A DNA stretch of 64,000 nucleotides, from assembly GCF_900162685.1 (NCBI RefSeq), contig NZ_LT727827.1, positions 186,001 to 250,000 on the forward strand, in the 5' to 3' direction. The DNA comes from Terribacillus halophilus. GTDB lineage: Bacteria; Bacillota; Bacilli; Bacillales; Amphibacillaceae. The notes under the pieces are model-generated. The model was not told the DNA's origin and made no database searches. It was given only the letters and a program-made list of their open reading frames with translations. Shown here piece after piece: positions 16,937 to 25,778 of the stretch (the first letter of the stretch is position 1; every line of letters starts with the position of its first letter). The translations under genes and the position numbers were made by a program.

Positions 16937-18028
16937 TTACTTATAATAGCTCTCGAGCCCTTTCACAATTCCAGTTGCCGCTTTTTGCTGGTAGCTGTCT
17001 GTTAGTAGATTAGCAGCTTCAGCCGAATTCGTTATATAACCAATTTCAGCTAAAATTGCTGGTGCTTGTGTGTTTCGCAGCACACTGAAATCAGCTGCTT
17101 GCGTTCCGCGATCAGCGGAACCAAGTTGTGATGTTAAGTTCTCCTGTACAGTAGAGGCAAGCTGTACACTTGTATCACCATCCGGGTAATAATACACTTC
17201 TGTTCCATTCACATATTCCTCGGATGTTGCATTTAAATGCAGGCTGACGAACATGGAAGCATGCGCCGCATTCGACATAGCTGCCCGGGTTTCCAATTCA
17301 ACGAATGTATCGTCATCTCGTGTCATAATGACATTTGCCCCGAGATTCTCCAGTTGCGCCTGTGTTTTTAATGCAATAGATAGAACAGCAGATTTCTCAT
17401 AAAAATAATCTCCAATTGCTCCGCTGTCTTTTCCACCGTGACCTGCATCAATCACAATTGTTTTTCCTTTCAGCGGTGATAAGCTGTAACTCGCTTCATT
17501 CTCACTGGTTGTAATATAATCCATACTCACATAACCTGTATTACCGTTATGCTCAATTTGTGCCCAATTATCTTGAATAGAGACTATAGAGACTGCTTCT
17601 CCATTGTATAAGCTTTCTGTAACAGCAGCAGACATATTTGGTGCTGACCTAACATTCAGCGACGTAGCAACTTGAACATATCCTTCGGTTGCAGTATCAG
17701 ACGGAACCGCTGTTTGCTGTACATTCGGAGCTGCCGACGCGGTTTCTTGAACACCGCTGACAAATACCATACTTATGTATCCTTCTTGCCCATAATAGTC
17801 AATTTTACCCCAATCGTGCTTGATTTCCTCGATTTCAACTGCTTGTCCACCTTGAAGTTTGCCAATTACTTCTGCATTATTCGAAGGTTCAGCGCGTACA
17901 TTCAGAGACGTCGATACATCGATTGTTCCACTAGCCGCATAGCTCTTTGCTGGTAAAAATGCTACAGATGCAATGAGTGCAATAATAACGACCAAGCATG
18001 AGCGACGGTACAGATGTTTGTCCAGCAT
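16937..18028 (-). CDS. Secreted N-acetylmuramoyl-L-alanine amidase with two SH3b domains
   Basis: A 363-residue cell-wall hydrolase. An N-terminal signal peptide (about residues 1-31, ending in SYAAS) is followed by two bacterial SH3 repeats with the typical STSLNVRAEPS and ATSLNVRSAPN openings, then an Amidase_3 domain starting near KGKTIVIDAGHGGKDSGA. The zinc ligands are the H of DAGHGG, a downstream E, and H in SLHLNA; the catalytic E is in ILAEIGY. I start it at ATG 18028, with AAGGGAG six bases upstream. It is a close paralogue of the next gene. Confidence 0.88.
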   Translation of the reverse strand: MLDKHLYRRSCLVVIIALIASVAFLPAKSYAASGTIDVSTSLNVRAEPSNNAEVIGKLQGGQAVEIEEIKHDWGKIDYYGQEGYISMVFVSGVQETASAAPNVQQTAVPSDTATEGYVQVATSLNVRSAPNMSAAVTESLYNGEAVSIVSIQDNWAQIEHNGNTGYVSMDYITTSENEASYSLSPLKGKTIVIDAGHGGKDSGAIGDYFYEKSAVLSIALKTQAQLENLGANVIMTRDDDTFVELETRAAMSNAAHASMFVSLHLNATSEEYVNGTEVYYYPDGDTSVQLASTVQENLTSQLGSADRGTQAADFSVLRNTQAPAILAEIGYITNSAEAANLLTDSYQQKAATGIVKGLESYYK

Positions 18029-18190
18029 ACGTTTCTCCCTTCCACATTGTAGAATTTTGTAGTTTGCCATTATTATAGATGAATATCTTGCCATTGAATA
18101 GTCTAATAGTCTTACCAATTAATTGACAGTAGATGTCGAATTCAAAATTTCTTATTATTCCAGTCTTTCTTGAACAAGTTTTCTAGCCAA

Positions 18191-18223
18191 AAAAGCAGCA
18201 AATTACGAGATTTGCTGCTTTTT
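18191..18223 (-). terminator. Terminator after the second amidase gene
   Basis: Minus-strand AGCAGCAAAT/ATTTGCTGCT stem followed by TTTTTT. Confidence 0.88.
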
Positions 18224-18242
18224 ATCTACGGGATTTTACTTA

Positions 18243-19055
18243 TTAATCCATATAGTCACGTACACCTTGCACAAGTCCGGCTGCGGCTTTTTCCTGATAT
18301 GCAGCAGATGCGAGTTTTTGTGCTTCTGGCGCATTTGTCAAAAAGCCTATTTCAGCCAATACAGCTGGCATGCTTGTGTTACGGAGCACATTGAAGTCAG
18401 CGTTTTTGACACCGCGATTATGTGATCCAAGCTGATTTAGTAATCCATTCTGTACAGCAGCAGCTAAAGCATGGCCGCTTGAAGAATTCGGATAATAGAA
18501 TACCTCTGTTCCACTTGCCGCAGTTGCTAAAGCTGCATTCGCATGGATACTGACAAAAGCATCTGCTCCGGCTGCGTTTGCTTTCCTAGCTCTTTCTTCT
18601 AACTCAATAAAGGAGTCGTTAGACCTCGTCATTACTACTTCTGCGCCTTTCGCCTGGAGTTTGGCCTGCGTTTTCTGTGCAATTGGCAGAACGACTTGCT
18701 TCTCTAACACACCATTTGCGATAGCGCCGCTGTCTTTCCCGCCATGACCTGCATCAATCGCGATTACTTTTCCTGCTAATTCACTCGTCCCAATATGTAT
18801 GTAATTCATGCTCACATAACCTGTCTCTCCCTTATAGGAAATGCTCCCCCAATTGTCGGCAACTTCCTGCAATTCGACAACGTCACCTGGAGATAAGCTG
18901 CCTATGATATCTGATGAGGCGGATGGCGCTTGCCGTACATTCAATGTGGTGTCCACATCCACCGTACCGCTTTGAGCAAATCCTGTTGCCGGGTACAGTA
19001 CGATGGCTGTGAAAATGATGCATATTCCAATCAAAAGCTGTCTATTTCTGATCAT
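18243..19055 (-). CDS. Secreted N-acetylmuramoyl-L-alanine amidase with one SH3b domain
   Basis: A 270-residue paralogue of the gene downstream. A signal peptide (about 1-27) is followed by one SH3b repeat (TTLNVRQAPS onward, about 33-90) and an Amidase_3 domain starting at GKVIAIDAGHGGKDSGAIA. Zinc-binding and catalytic positions (DAGHGG, SIHANA, LAEIGF) are intact. It has its own terminator, so the pair are separate transcription units despite their similarity. The ATG has AGGAGGGC upstream. Confidence 0.88.
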   Translation of the reverse strand: MIRNRQLLIGICIIFTAIVLYPATGFAQSGTVDVDTTLNVRQAPSASSDIIGSLSPGDVVELQEVADNWGSISYKGETGYVSMNYIHIGTSELAGKVIAIDAGHGGKDSGAIANGVLEKQVVLPIAQKTQAKLQAKGAEVVMTRSNDSFIELEERARKANAAGADAFVSIHANAALATAASGTEVFYYPNSSSGHALAAAVQNGLLNQLGSHNRGVKNADFNVLRNTSMPAVLAEIGFLTNAPEAQKLASAAYQEKAAAGLVQGVRDYMD

Positions 19056-19233
19056 ACATGCCCTCCTATACTGACAAAGAATCGAATGTTGTCATAATTA
19101 TAGAAGACATGCCGAACAGCAGGTAGACCTATTCGCAGAAAAGGTCCGGAGGCTCTAGGTGATAGACTAGTTTTTCCAGACGCCTCTCGCAATTCCTAAC
19201 CTTCTGCCCATTACGAATCAGCCACACGCTGCA

Positions 19234-19707
19234 TTATCGATTCGCAAAGATCTGTTCGGTACTATGAGAATACACTTCAATAATATTTCCGAATGGGTCT
19301 TGGCAGTAGACGAGATAGTATTTACTGTCTTCATTTAACGGCCAAAATTGACTGATAATTTTCCCGCCGGTCTTTTCAACTTTCTTCGCCAAACGATGGA
19401 CATCTCCGTCCTCCGCTACTACACAAAGATGAAACATACCTGGATCCCATGGATTTCTTTCGGTCTTTCCAATTGTTTTAGGTTCAATAAATTCAAACAA
19501 TTCAATACCGACTTGATTCGCTGCACTCATGTGGACATTGCGAATATGTTTTACTTGATCACCTTGCAAGTCTTGGGTCATATCCCCTGCTTCGGGTTTT
19601 ATATCAAATGGACCTGCGATGATTCGAAATCCGAGCGCCTCCTTATAAAAATTAATCGCTGCATTTAAATCCGATACCGTCAAACCGATGTGTGTAATTG
19701 CTGCCAT
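19234..19707 (-). CDS. VOC-superfamily (glyoxalase/dioxygenase-like) protein
   Basis: A 157-residue single VOC domain. It begins [24 protein letters not shown], the usual first beta-alpha-beta unit, and ends with the typical [13 protein letters not shown]. Candidate metal ligands are H in THIGL, H in FHLCVV and E in IEVYS. No substrate can be assigned. The gene is single and diverges from the chemoreceptor gene. Confidence 0.8.
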   Translation of the reverse strand: MAAITHIGLTVSDLNAAINFYKEALGFRIIAGPFDIKPEAGDMTQDLQGDQVKHIRNVHMSAANQVGIELFEFIEPKTIGKTERNPWDPGMFHLCVVAEDGDVHRLAKKVEKTGGKIISQFWPLNEDSKYYLVYCQDPFGNIIEVYSHSTEQIFANR

Positions 19708-19836
19708 ACCCTATTCCCCTCCCAATATTTAGCTGTTTCTTACAAAAAAATTATATCCTATACCTATTTCACTTCACAATTGGTTTTAAACTCCGATTAT
19801 ATAGGTGAACAGTTCTACGTTCAAAGGGGGATGACC

Positions 19837-21579
19837 ATGAAAAAAAGACATGGCTTAGCAGGAAAGTTAATGATTGTTGTTGCATTGGTTACGATTATTT
19901 GCGGGACGGCTGTTGGTACAATCAGCTACTTAACAGCTAAAAATCAGCTTATTGAAGCTGGAAAAATGGACTTGCAGCATTTGGCCAACAGTGCCACTAG
20001 CGTACTAGCGCTGCTCAATGAACAAGTGGAAAACGGTGAAATTACGGAAGAAGAAGCACAAGAGAAAGCTCGTGTTATCTTGAATGGTCCTATCGAGGCC
20101 GGTGAATATAATTTATCGCAATCAAACTTTAATTATAAAAATGGTGCCGGTTACATCCTGGCTTATGATAATCAAGCGAATATGGTGCTTCATCCCAGAG
20201 AAGAGATTAACTCAGCTCCAGCAGATGATAGTACAAAGCAAAACCGGGAAGATATGATTGCATTAGCACAATCAGAAGATGATGCTGACAGTTTCTTTAT
20301 CTACGATGATACCGATGAACAGACAGGTGATGTTCGGGAAAAAATGGCTTACGTGAACTATTTCGAGCCATGGAATTGGACAGTGGGCATCACGGTTTAT
20401 ACCGATTTATTCTACGAAAGCCTAAAAACGGTAAAATGGATCATTGTTGCTGTTACTGCCGGTATGACGATTCTCAGTCTTGTTTTATTTTACTTCATTA
20501 TGCGTCCAAAACTGGTACAGCTTAAGTCAGTTACGGATGCAGCCACCCAGCTCGCTGCCGGTGATTTCCGCGAACAGCAGCTGAAAGAATCAAAAGATGA
20601 AATTGGCGTGTTGAGCCATGCATTCACAAAAATGGCAGGAGAGCTGCGCCTCTTGGTACAAAGTATTATTCAATCCAGCGACAAAGTATCAGACGCAGCC
20701 TCCGAGCTGTCTGCAGTGAGTGAAGAAACTTCTGCCAGCAGTGAACAAGTTGGTGTAGCAGTAGATGATATTGCCAACGGAGCAAGTTCCCAAGCAGCTG
20801 ATTTGGAAACGACAGCGCACCATTTGAGCGGATTCAATAATTCCATTCGAACGATGACCGCTCAAAGTGATGCAATCGCCCAAGCTGCACTTCAAACAAG
20901 TGATGCGACGTCGAAAGGCAGCACGATGATGCTTGATTTACAATCAGCAAACGATGCGTCTATGCAAAAAGTGGAAGCCATTTCTGATGGTATGAGAGAA
21001 CTAGATAAGAATCTGCAGCAGATCGTTAAAATTACAGATGTTATTGAAAATATTACCGAAGAGACAAACTTACTTGCATTGAATGCAAGCATTGAAGCAG
21101 CGCGTGCTGGAGAACACGGGAAGGGCTTTGCTGTGGTTGCGAGTGAAGTTCGAAAACTTGCAGATCAATCCAATGCTGCCACAAAAGAAATTCAGCAAAT
21201 GATATCTTCTATCACGAAAGAAGCAGCGGAGAACGTTGCCCTAATTGAATCAAATAAACAGCAAGCAGAACAACTGAATCGTTCCGTCGTTTCCACGGCG
21301 GCTGAATTTGCAGCCATTGAAGCTGCAGCAGAAGCAACGAAGAATGCAGGCAATAAGCTGATCGACGAAATCAAGCAAGTAACGTCGCAGACGAATGGCA
21401 TTACAGACAGCATCCAAAATGCATCTAGTGTTTCCGAAGAAACGGCTGCCAGCGTCGAAGAAATCGCTGCATCTATTGCAGATCAAATTCAAGCAGTCGC
21501 CAATATCGCCACATCAGCTGAGGAGCTGACACATATTAGCAGACAGTTGAATGAATCTATCGCTGTTTTCAAACTATAA
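19837..21579 (+). CDS. Methyl-accepting chemotaxis protein with Cache sensor
   Basis: A 580-residue chemoreceptor. The first membrane helix lies near residues 9-32, an extracytoplasmic Cache-like sensor spans about 33-205 (with [16 protein letters not shown] and the WNWTVGI motif before the second helix), the second helix about 208-230, HAMP about 231-285, and the signalling domain follows. Its hairpin tip reads [21 protein letters not shown]. It ends in a coiled coil. I chose ATG 19837 because AAAGGGGG is six bases upstream; the frame is open further 5' but without a binding site. The ligand is unknown. Confidence 0.9.
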   Translation: MKKRHGLAGKLMIVVALVTIICGTAVGTISYLTAKNQLIEAGKMDLQHLANSATSVLALLNEQVENGEITEEEAQEKARVILNGPIEAGEYNLSQSNFNYKNGAGYILAYDNQANMVLHPREEINSAPADDSTKQNREDMIALAQSEDDADSFFIYDDTDEQTGDVREKMAYVNYFEPWNWTVGITVYTDLFYESLKTVKWIIVAVTAGMTILSLVLFYFIMRPKLVQLKSVTDAATQLAAGDFREQQLKESKDEIGVLSHAFTKMAGELRLLVQSIIQSSDKVSDAASELSAVSEETSASSEQVGVAVDDIANGASSQAADLETTAHHLSGFNNSIRTMTAQSDAIAQAALQTSDATSKGSTMMLDLQSANDASMQKVEAISDGMRELDKNLQQIVKITDVIENITEETNLLALNASIEAARAGEHGKGFAVVASEVRKLADQSNAATKEIQQMISSITKEAAENVALIESNKQQAEQLNRSVVSTAAEFAAIEAAAEATKNAGNKLIDEIKQVTSQTNGITDSIQNASSVSEETAASVEEIAASIADQIQAVANIATSAEELTHISRQLNESIAVFKL

Positions 21580-21583
21580 AAAA

Positions 21584-21614
21584 AGACCCGAAGCTGAGGA
21601 GCTTCGGGTCTCTT
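21584..21614. terminator. Bidirectional terminator
   Basis: AGACCCGAAGCT/AGCTTCGGGTCT stem with A/T flanks between convergent genes. Confidence 0.9.
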
Positions 21615-21618
21615 TAAA

Positions 21619-21831
21619 TCAGGTACAGCCTTCACATTCGTAATAATGTTTGCTCGCATCCAATGTGCGAAGCAAGCTGCCGATTTCGACTTCTTCTGGT
21701 TCTACGAATTCCAAATCTGCCACACGTTCCTGGATGGACTGGCGAGCTTCTTCTTCAGATTCAGCTACGTAGCTGAATTCGCTCTTTTCGCCAGTTGGCA
21801 GAATCTTGTACTCGAATAAGTATCTTTGCAT
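21619..21831 (-). CDS. Small acidic protein with C-terminal CEGC
   Basis: A 70-residue protein, unrecognised. It is acidic, with an N-terminal beta-like part (MQRYLFEYKILPTG) and an Ala/Glu-rich helix, and ends YYECEGCT, a CxxC pair that could bind a metal or be redox-active. AGGAGG-like CGGAGG precedes the ATG. Its promoter (TTGACC, 18 bp, TATAGT) overlaps a perfect 16-bp palindrome, so it is probably controlled by a dedicated repressor not encoded next door. Confidence 0.65.
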   Translation of the reverse strand: MQRYLFEYKILPTGEKSEFSYVAESEEEARQSIQERVADLEFVEPEEVEIGSLLRTLDASKHYYECEGCT

Positions 21832-21857
21832 ATTACCGGCCTCCGTAACACAATATC

Positions 21858-21899
21858 TAGTGTACGTACACTATACACCATCCCATATATGCAGGTCAA
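21858..21899 (-). promoter_or_regulatory. Promoter overlapping a perfect palindromic operator
   Basis: TTGACC (21894-21899), an 18-bp spacer and TATAGT (21870-21875) on the minus strand. TAGTGTACGTACACTA at 21858-21873 is its own reverse complement over 16 bp and covers the end of the -10 box and the expected start site. Confidence 0.65.
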
Positions 21900-22057
21900 T
21901 TGTAAAAATTCCATTCTGCTATATTGCTAGTTTTCTTAATAATCTGTTACCCCAGCAATCCGTTTCATTAAACCGTTTTCTTTAGAGAAGGAATTTTAAT
22001 TTCAAGTTTAATATGTTGGGACAACCAAGCATACGTTATATAAAGGAGGTAGGGACG

Positions 22058-22345
22058 TTGGAATTTCCTATGATTATGACGAACTTCTGGGATGCTGTGC
22101 TTGGTGTTCCCATCGTTCTCATATTTACTCAAATTGTAAAGCATTTGCTTCCGCTTCCCGGTAAGTATACACCTACAATTGCCTTACTGAGCGGCTTACT
22201 GTTGTCTTTTCTTTTTACTCATCCTCACAACTTGATAGCTGCAATCTTTATGGGATACTTTTATGGTTATGCCGCCATTGGCAGCTATGCCGCGCTTCGA
22301 ACTGCTTTCCGCTCCTACCGGAAAGACAAGCATGATTATCGCTGA
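22058..22345 (+). CDS. Small membrane protein of unknown function
   Basis: A 95-residue protein with two or three hydrophobic helices (about 12-25, 33-52 and 56-78) and a basic C-terminus (SYRKDKHDYR). Size and topology resemble phage-holin-like chromosomal proteins, but I see no lysis partner. I start at TTG 22058 because AAAGGAGG lies eight bases upstream; the open frame extends 15 codons further without a binding site. Confidence 0.6.
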   Translation: MEFPMIMTNFWDAVLGVPIVLIFTQIVKHLLPLPGKYTPTIALLSGLLLSFLFTHPHNLIAAIFMGYFYGYAAIGSYAALRTAFRSYRKDKHDYR

Positions 22346-22349
22346 CATG

Positions 22350-22377
22350 CTGAACGCCAATTTTGGCGTTCTTTTAT
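22350..22377. terminator. Bidirectional terminator
   Basis: GAACGCCAAAATTGGCGTTC-type stem followed by TTTTAT. It touches the 3' end of the acetyltransferase gene. Confidence 0.8.
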
Positions 22378-22871
22378 ATACCGTAAACATGCTTGAGTAT
22401 GTTTTGTTTCACTTGGTCAAAGTTCTTTGCGTCAAGAGCCTGCGGATAGCTCATCAGCTGCAAAGGCACAGCCTCTCCTCCCTGACGCAGAGCTGGCTGC
22501 TCATAAGAAAAATCGTTTAGATGAAAACCTAGCTGTTTATAAAAGCGCACACGCCGGGCTGCGTCTATCGAATCAGCAGGAGGTTCTACTTCCAGTATAA
22601 TGCGCTGCTTCGTTCCAGCTATTACTTCGCGCATAATTTGACTGCCAAGTCCTTGTCCCCGGTAATATTCATCCACTGCGATGTGTTCAATGAAAGATAG
22701 CTCAGCCAGCGTATACATCGCATAAAATGCTGCCAAGCTGCCGTTTTTTACATATGTATGGATATGGTAATCTCCTCTTTCCAGAAGCGCCAATTGATCC
22801 TCATAATTTCTATATTCTACTTGTGGGAATGAACGCTGCATTAAGTTGTAAACGGAATGAAAGTCCTGCAT
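22374..22871 (-). CDS. GNAT-family N-acetyltransferase
   Basis: A 165-residue GNAT domain. The acetyl-CoA pyrophosphate loop is in EYYRGQGLGSQIMREV (near 88-103), preceded by the beta strand FIEHIAVD, and RFYKQLGFH near 128-136 is the usual C-terminal part. The N-terminus MQDFHSVYNLMQRSFPQVEYR aligns with the Bacillus proteins acting on unknown small molecules. The substrate cannot be predicted. Confidence 0.8.
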   Translation of the reverse strand: MQDFHSVYNLMQRSFPQVEYRNYEDQLALLERGDYHIHTYVKNGSLAAFYAMYTLAELSFIEHIAVDEYYRGQGLGSQIMREVIAGTKQRIILEVEPPADSIDAARRVRFYKQLGFHLNDFSYEQPALRQGGEAVPLQLMSYPQALDAKNFDQVKQNILKHVYGI

Positions 22872-22903
22872 TAGAATACTTCCTTTTTCTTATTAGTATA
22901 CAT

Positions 22904-22935
22904 GAAAAAAGCGCCAGCTTCTGCTGACGCTTTTC
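22904..22935 (-). terminator. Terminator after the 38-residue gene
   Basis: Minus-strand AGCGTCAGC-AGAA-GCTGGCGCT with one mismatch, then TTTTTT. Confidence 0.85.
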
Positions 22936-22942
22936 TGCTCTG

Positions 22943-23059
22943 TTAGGACACCGCTTCCGATATCCCCTTCGCAACTGCAATAAGAGTAACCCATAACGGA
23001 ATACTTAAGCCTGTACCATATAATAACCCTACGAAAAAATTATTGTCATTCTTTTTCAT
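22943..23059 (-). CDS. 38-residue membrane protein under cre control
   Basis: An unrecognised small open reading frame of 38 residues beginning MKKNDNNFF, with one hydrophobic helix (about residues 9-30: VGLLYGTGLSIPLWVTLIAV) and ending ISEAVS. It has GAAGGAG ten bases before the ATG, a consensus-like promoter with a cre site upstream, and its own terminator right after the stop. That complete gene architecture argues that it is real. Single-helix proteins of this size often modulate a larger membrane complex; no partner is visible nearby. Confidence 0.7.
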   Translation of the reverse strand: MKKNDNNFFVGLLYGTGLSIPLWVTLIAVAKGISEAVS

Positions 23060-23113
23060 GTCACGTCCACTCCTTCTATTGTGAGGATGTAGAATAGCTT
23101 CTTGCTTAAATAC

Positions 23114-23142
23114 ATTTTAATATGAAAGCGTTTACAATGCAA
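23114..23142 (-). promoter_or_regulatory. Promoter with cre site in its spacer
   Basis: Minus-strand TTGCAT (23137-23142), a 17-bp spacer and TAAAAT (23114-23119). The spacer contains TGAAAGCGTTTACA (plus strand 23123-23136), a full match to the CcpA operator consensus TGWAANCGNTNWCA. Repression by CcpA in glucose is inferred. Confidence 0.75.
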
Positions 23143-23237
23143 TGAATTTCACTTGCTAAATTTCTTCAATATCCGCCCTCTTATTTATATTTTTCCCAAT
23201 ACGGTTTTGTTATAAACACTTCCATTAATAAACAGGA

Positions 23238-23261
23238 GTTTTGCTGTATATTACAGGGAAT
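23238..23261 (+). promoter_or_regulatory. SigB-like promoter
   Basis: GTTTTG, a 12-bp spacer and GGGAAT fit the general-stress consensus GTTTNN-N12-14-GGGWAW. It lies about 80 bp before the ATG of the 72-residue gene. Confidence 0.45.
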
Positions 23262-23340
23262 TTCTTCAAGAGAAAGAGTGTGGCATATTCTGTGCACATT
23301 TTTGAGAAACTAAGGCTTAATTGGAAGGAGGAATACAAAA

Positions 23341-23558
23341 TGGCAAAATCAAAAAAGCGAGCGCAAGAGAATGCAAATAAAGTTGCAGAGAAGCAATATG
23401 ATTCTTCAGACTATGGAGCAACTAGCGAGATTGATCAAGGAACAGCAGTTACACACGAACAAGTGACGGACACGTACACAGAAGGTACAATTGACGGGAA
23501 CATTGATAATGTGACAAAGAATGGTTCTCTAAGAAACAAACAAGGAAAAGATATCTAA
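23341..23558 (+). CDS. Small hydrophilic protein, YozQ/DUF4025-like
   Basis: A 72-residue, very hydrophilic protein with no cysteine and no membrane segment. The central part GTAVTHEQVTDTYTEGTIDG resembles the YozQ (DUF4025) family of Bacillus, which has no known function. It starts at ATG 23341 behind AAGGAGG; the frame is open further upstream but without a ribosome binding site. A SigB-like promoter upstream suggests a stress role (inference). Confidence 0.65.
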
Positions 23559-23565
23559 AGTAACA

Positions 23566-23598
23566 AAAAGGACAGCCCCTTGTGAGCTGTCCTTTTCA
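23566..23598. terminator. Bidirectional terminator
   Basis: AAAAGGACAGC/GCTGTCCTTTT stem between convergent genes. Confidence 0.9.
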
Positions 23599-23602
23599 AT
23601 GC

Positions 23603-25093
23603 CTATTGCTTACGAACATCCTCTGTTCGCTGATGAAACCATGCATAGAAACGTGCCGCTTCTATTGCAGGAATATCTTTAATCTTATTATGCAAAACGG
23701 GCTTTGCACGATTAATAGATGTAATGGTAGCTAATCCGAGCCAGCGCTGCAATGGATTTTGCATTCTGGCAATCTCAATCATTTTATTTCGCTTTGTAAC
23801 AAACATCGTTGTCGTAAACGCACCTGATTTTATTTGAAAGAAATTCTCACTAATCAAATATCGGGTATGCTTGAAATCTAAATAACGATACAGCTCGATA
23901 AAACAGAACAGTACAATGGCTACAATCCACCATGTAATTTCAACCCCCGTTACTTCCGGCCGCCAGAAAAACAGCGTGATGGTGACAATCAGCCAAATGA
24001 TGCTCGGCTGCAGCATGCGGTAAACAAGAACTTTCGGCTCTAATTTATCCATGTTTCGTTTTACTTCGTATTCTGGAAGTATTTCTGCGAGTAACGTGTA
24101 TGCCCGCTCTAAAGGGAAATAAGGATACAAGGAGTTAATCTCTTCTGTATCATCACTTAAATCCAATGCACCTGTAGTAATCAGCTTTATTTTAGCCAAG
24201 CCGAGAAGACGATGTAAAAGCGGTTGGGCTATTTCAATTCCCTGCACGCGATTCTTGCGAATGGAAAACGATGATTCATCCAGGAGCCCAGTCCGTATGT
24301 AGATGTTGTTATCGTCTGTTGCTAGTTCGTAGTTGCCATATTTCTGCAGTATTCGCCACATCCCAATCAGCATGGACAGTACAATCAGAATGAGAAGTCC
24401 GATTCCCGAAATCCACCACACCTTTAATAAAGGTAAATACTGACGAACATCATTCCAATCAAAGAAAATGTCTGCCTTTAATAGAAAGGATACAAGCAAC
24501 GGAGGTATAATTAGGAAGCTTAACGATGTAAAGGAAGCCTTGATCAGCTCTTTTTTGGTTGGTTTGAAATGGATGAATCGGTCCTTTCCCTTAGGCTGCG
24601 GTGCTTCGGCCGTAATTTCATCCAATACCTCTTCTATTTCAGCTGCCTCCTGAGTCGGCACAGATTCCTGTCTTGTCAGCTGCTCCAGCCGATCTGCCTC
24701 TTCTTTTCTAAGCACTTGGAATTCAACTGCTTGCTCCTGCGATCCTGTCTCAAACTTAATCGCAGACAAACCTAACAAACGATGCAGCAATTTTTTATGT
24801 TTTGTTACATTCTGGATTTTCTCATATGGTACTGTGCGACTAGATTTCGTAAAGATTCCGCTGTATAAGTGAAAGGCATCGTCATCTGTAGCATATTTCT
24901 CAAAAAACCATTTCAAGACATCATGAAAAATGGATAACAGTATAATAGCCAACACGATATAACCAGCATATTTTCCCCACCAATTATCAGCACTATTAAA
25001 AACTGTGACAATGACAAGCGGAACAATCCAAGCCTTTATCGCCTTCGCAATTCCAAACAACAAAATAGCCGGATGATAACGTTTTGTCTCCAT
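23603..25093 (-). CDS. ydbT: bPH_2-domain membrane protein YdbT
   Basis: A 496-residue membrane protein with three bacterial PH-like domains (bPH_2, DUF304) separated by pairs of helices. PH-like openings are near residue 72 (LYSGIFTKSSRTVPYEKIQNV), 265 (IRTGLLDESSFSIRKNRVQG) and 418 (IKSGAFTTTMFVTKRNKM). This matches B. subtilis YdbT (493 residues). YdbS/YdbT have been reported to help against amylocyclicin-type peptides. It overlaps ydbS by one base, and the pair is preceded by a SigW promoter. Confidence 0.85.
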   Translation of the reverse strand: METKRYHPAILLFGIAKAIKAWIVPLVIVTVFNSADNWWGKYAGYIVLAIILLSIFHDVLKWFFEKYATDDDAFHLYSGIFTKSSRTVPYEKIQNVTKHKKLLHRLLGLSAIKFETGSQEQAVEFQVLRKEEADRLEQLTRQESVPTQEAAEIEEVLDEITAEAPQPKGKDRFIHFKPTKKELIKASFTSLSFLIIPPLLVSFLLKADIFFDWNDVRQYLPLLKVWWISGIGLLILIVLSMLIGMWRILQKYGNYELATDDNNIYIRTGLLDESSFSIRKNRVQGIEIAQPLLHRLLGLAKIKLITTGALDLSDDTEEINSLYPYFPLERAYTLLAEILPEYEVKRNMDKLEPKVLVYRMLQPSIIWLIVTITLFFWRPEVTGVEITWWIVAIVLFCFIELYRYLDFKHTRYLISENFFQIKSGAFTTTMFVTKRNKMIEIARMQNPLQRWLGLATITSINRAKPVLHNKIKDIPAIEAARFYAWFHQRTEDVRKQ

Positions 25094-25587
25094 CAGTCAT
25101 CCTCTTCCTTCGCTTTAGCATACGCTGCAATTTCATCTCGCAGTGCATATGCTTCCTTTTCTGGCATCCCTGGAATACTATAGTCGCCGGCCATTGTCTC
25201 CATTTCGACTTTCCGGAGTTTATATTTCCTTAGTAACGGGCCTTGCTTCGTTTCGACCGATTGAATCTTTGTCACAGGAATAAGCTGATCCTTTTGGAAC
25301 CAGGCACCCTGTCGCAGCTGCACATATTCTTCATCTATGTCGTAGCGCCAATTACGATGATCAATAACGGTTGTGAAATAGCCGATAACACTAAACAGCA
25401 CAAAGACAATGAACAGAATAAGCAGCACGATCCCTATCCAGGCCGGCCACTTAAACAGAAAATCCAAAACAAATAATCCCGCAAAAATGAGCAGAATAAT
25501 CGCTTCAAAAATAATGTCACCTATGATTCCGACCCGCAATGATTCTTTGGGCAGTTTATATCTCGGTTCTTTTACTTGTGTTTCCAT
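25093..25587 (-). CDS. ydbS: bPH_2-domain membrane protein YdbS
   Basis: A 164-residue protein with two membrane helices (about 25-45 and 50-75) and a C-terminal bPH_2 domain containing VQLRQGAWFQKDQLIPVTKI. It is the partner of YdbT, with stop and start overlapping. I start it at ATG 25587, just after GGGGGAG; the in-frame GTG four codons earlier overlaps that site. The SigW promoter upstream suggests induction by envelope stress. Confidence 0.85.
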   Translation of the reverse strand: METQVKEPRYKLPKESLRVGIIGDIIFEAIILLIFAGLFVLDFLFKWPAWIGIVLLILFIVFVLFSVIGYFTTVIDHRNWRYDIDEEYVQLRQGAWFQKDQLIPVTKIQSVETKQGPLLRKYKLRKVEMETMAGDYSIPGMPEKEAYALRDEIAAYAKAKEEDD

Positions 25588-25621
25588 ATGCTCCCCCACT
25601 TTATCTTTATTTCTAGTTATA

Positions 25622-25647
25622 TACGGTTACTAGTCTAAATAGTTTCA
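25622..25647 (-). promoter_or_regulatory. SigW-type promoter of ydbST
   Basis: Minus-strand TGAAAC (25642-25647), a 16-bp spacer and CGTA (25622-25625), an exact match to the ECF sigma W consensus, 35 bp before ydbS. Confidence 0.7.
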
Positions 25648-25778
25648 AAAGTTGTACTACTCTAATAGTACAGTTTACAGAGCAAGCAGACAATCGCTCC
25701 ATTGTTAAAAAGAAGTAAATAAGGATTATCATGGATATAAGAGTGCGTTACGATCATTGAAATTTTAGGAATAAAAAA

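Noticed and set aside
19056-19233. Possible leader RNA between the VOC and amidase genes
   Set aside because: Only weak, overlapping stems are visible, with no U run or known motif.
22058-22345. Phage holin and a prophage remnant
   Set aside because: Topology alone is similar; no endolysin, integrase or structural phage gene is near, and the amidases at 17-19 kb are ordinary cell-wall enzymes.
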